Shown here piece by piece: positions 62,761 through 64,000 of a stretch of DNA of 64,000 bases. Position 1 is the stretch's first letter, and each line of letters opens with the position of its first letter. The notes beneath the pieces are model-generated. The model had not been told where the DNA came from. It made no database searches and saw only the letters and a program-made list of their open reading frames with translations. Origin of the DNA: Streptomyces sp. NBC_00663 (GTDB lineage Bacteria > Actinomycetota > Actinomycetes > Streptomycetales > Streptomycetaceae); NCBI RefSeq assembly GCF_036226885.1, contig NZ_CP109027.1, positions 8,618,001 through 8,682,000 of the forward strand, read 5' to 3'. The position numbers and the translations under genes were made by a program.

Positions 62761-63420
62761 TCAGTCGGGGCCGCTCCAGTCGAAGGGGAAGTGCTTGCTC
62801 GACTTGCCGGAGTGGTCCCAGGAGAAGCCGAACGCGTTCGCCTCGTCGACGGTGGCCCGGCCCCAGGTGGCGACCTGACCCGGCCCCACCTCGGCGCCCG
62901 GCGCGTTGTGGACCTGGACGCGCCCGCCTTCGGGAGTCGTCGGCCCGGTGAATGCCTCGGCCACCGCCTTGACCCGGCCGGGCACGTCGGCCCGCCAGCC
63001 TGCGAGATCCTCGTCGATCTCCACATGGACCGGAGCGACGTCCATCCCGCGCATCTCGGGGTGGAACATCTCCCCGAACTGCGCGGGCCAGCCGCCCGCC
63101 TCCCCGCCGAAGACGGCACCGAGCGCGGCCCGCTGCTGTTCGTCGGCCCGTTCGTCGAGGAAGACCGCGGCGTACGGATCGCTGTGCTCGCCGGCCCAGA
63201 CATTGCCCGTGAAGGAGGCGAGCATCAGGACGTTGAGGCCGTCGAGCCGTACGTCGCCGTAGTAGCCCTCCCGGATGTGCCAGACCATGACGCCTTCGCA
63301 GTCGCCGTAGGTCGGGGGCTGGGCGAACGTGCACGGGCAGGGGATGGCGCACTTGCACACATCGAACCAGTCGCCGGTCAGATGCCAGCGCGTCGCAGTG
63401 GTGGTGGCCTGCTCAGACAT
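62761..63420 (-). CDS. DUF1326 protein with Cys-rich N-terminus
   Basis: 219-residue cytoplasmic protein. The N-terminal segment WFDVCKCAIPCPCTF places Cys22, Cys24, Cys28 and Cys30, with Cys41 soon after, a likely metal site. The remainder (HPEMRGMDVAPVHVEIDEDL, WSGPD end) matches DUF1326. ATG 63420 has GGAGGGAAG upstream. DUF1326 genes commonly lie next to DUF2182 membrane protein genes, as here. The group may handle a transition metal; that is inference. Confidence 0.88.
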   Translation of the reverse strand: MSEQATTTATRWHLTGDWFDVCKCAIPCPCTFAQPPTYGDCEGVMVWHIREGYYGDVRLDGLNVLMLASFTGNVWAGEHSDPYAAVFLDERADEQQRAALGAVFGGEAGGWPAQFGEMFHPEMRGMDVAPVHVEIDEDLAGWRADVPGRVKAVAEAFTGPTTPEGGRVQVHNAPGAEVGPGQVATWGRATVDEANAFGFSWDHSGKSSKHFPFDWSGPD

Positions 63421-63589
63421 CTCGCTTCCCTCCTGCCGAGCCCCAGGGAGCTCTCTCGGAGTGGCGAGACCGCGTGTGCCGAGCCCGGCCCCGGGATCGG
63501 GAGCGGTCTCCCTTCCAGCTTGCACCTCCCGTTGCGGCAGGGGAACCCGGTCGCGAACATGGGATCAGCGCCTGGTCACGCGTCGGCGA

Positions 63590-64000
63590 TCACATGTCGC
63601 CCATCGTCGGCATCGAGTCCCGCAGCCCCGGCAGCAGCCAGTCCTGGAAGGGCGCGAGCACCGCCAGGACGAGGAACGCCACGCCGACCACCCGCCCGAG
63701 CAGCACCCCCCAAGGTGACAGCTTCTCCAGGAAGATCACCACGGCCAGCCCCGCCATCGCCGCCACGTTCATCACGCCCAGCGGCACGAGGACGACCATC
63801 AGCCCGGCACAGCAGCCGACGCAGTACGCCCCGTGGTGCAGGCCCACCCGCAGATCGCGCAGCGGCCCGCGGAAGCCGGAGTAGCGCACGAGATGGCCGA
63901 GTGGGTCGCGGCAGTGCCGCAGGCAGACGTACTTCAGGGGGCCCAGCTGGTAGAGGCCCGCCAGCGCGAAGGCGACCGAGCCGATCCAGCGGCCGGCGGC
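63590..64000 (-). CDS. DUF2182 predicted metal-binding membrane protein (5' end outside window)
   Basis: The frame is open to the window edge, so the N-terminus is missing. The visible part has hydrophobic helices, YQLGPLKYVCLRHCRDPLGH with a Cys-x4-Cys pair, GLHHGAYCVGCC, and two further helices. These cysteine and histidine clusters define DUF2182 (predicted metal-binding integral membrane proteins). It is transcribed towards DUF1326 with a 169-base gap. Confidence 0.88.
   Translation of the reverse strand, partial: AAGRWIGSVAFALAGLYQLGPLKYVCLRHCRDPLGHLVRYSGFRGPLRDLRVGLHHGAYCVGCCAGLMVVLVPLGVMNVAAMAGLAVVIFLEKLSPWGVLLGRVVGVAFLVLAVLAPFQDWLLPGLRDSMPTMGDM

Overview
The window is very GC-rich, with GC-biased third codon positions, many ATGA/GTGA gene overlaps and a gene set typical of an actinomycete. 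The order of several blocks (egtABCD, rpmF paralogue with CobW, ornithine-lipid pair, sdhCAB, PAS-GGDEF-EAL protein, SCO0930-type lipoprotein) matches what I recall of the Streptomyces coelicolor SCO091x-SCO093x area, so this is almost certainly a Streptomyces chromosome. That synteny is from memory and unchecked. It looks like ordinary chromosome, perhaps towards an arm, with no integrated element. I saw no tRNA, rRNA, insertion sequence, prophage or CRISPR array.

Layout. 1-8 kb: glycan breakdown (GH85 endoglycosidase cut by the window edge, GH38 alpha-mannosidase), an AlkZ-like DNA glycosylase, an SDR with an aldo/keto reductase remnant, and a lipase maturation factor. 8-18.3 kb: DUF6777 lipoprotein, PAS-GAF-SpoIIE phosphatase with kinase domain, Fpg/Nei glycosylase, a minus-strand ECF sigma/anti-sigma/lipoprotein group, CapA, and a MarR regulator divergent from an alpha/beta hydrolase. 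18.3-25 kb: membrane TrkA-N/RyR protein with a TTA codon, universal stress protein, LysX, polysaccharide deacetylase. 25-30 kb: class F sortase beside two small tail-anchored secreted proteins, DUF4239 protein, proline-rich secreted protein, SCO0930-like lipoprotein. 30-38 kb: methyltransferase coupled to an RmdA-like c-di-GMP enzyme, a decayed SnoaL-like gene, LysR, and the sdhCAB operon. 38-47 kb: OlsB/OlsA ornithine-lipid genes, class II UvrA with a TTA codon, LLM oxidoreductase, a putative Zur unit (CobW and cysteine-free L32), PL9 pectate lyase. 47-52 kb: HAD phosphatase, dodecin and the overlapping egtABCD ergothioneine operon. 52-64 kb: bacterial-type PARG, PemK-like protein, NfeD/flotillin pair, amidase, GH43-like/AbfB protein, MDR oxidoreductase, methyltransferase, acyl-CoA dehydrogenase remnant, and a closing group of DUF3105, a small membrane protein, DUF1326 and DUF2182.

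Common themes are redox and thiol stress defence (ergothioneine, dodecin, quinone-type reductase, stress protein), DNA repair (AlkZ-like, Fpg/Nei, UvrA2), envelope remodelling (LysX, ornithine lipid, sortase, flotillin/NfeD, deacetylase) and secreted carbohydrate enzymes. Three clearly broken genes with internal or terminal deletions show ongoing gene loss. The most interesting leads are the sortase locus with a shared non-LPXTG motif, the bldA-dependent TrkA-N/RyR protein, the cysteine-rich DUF1326/DUF2182 group, and phased direct repeats upstream of the ECF sigma gene.
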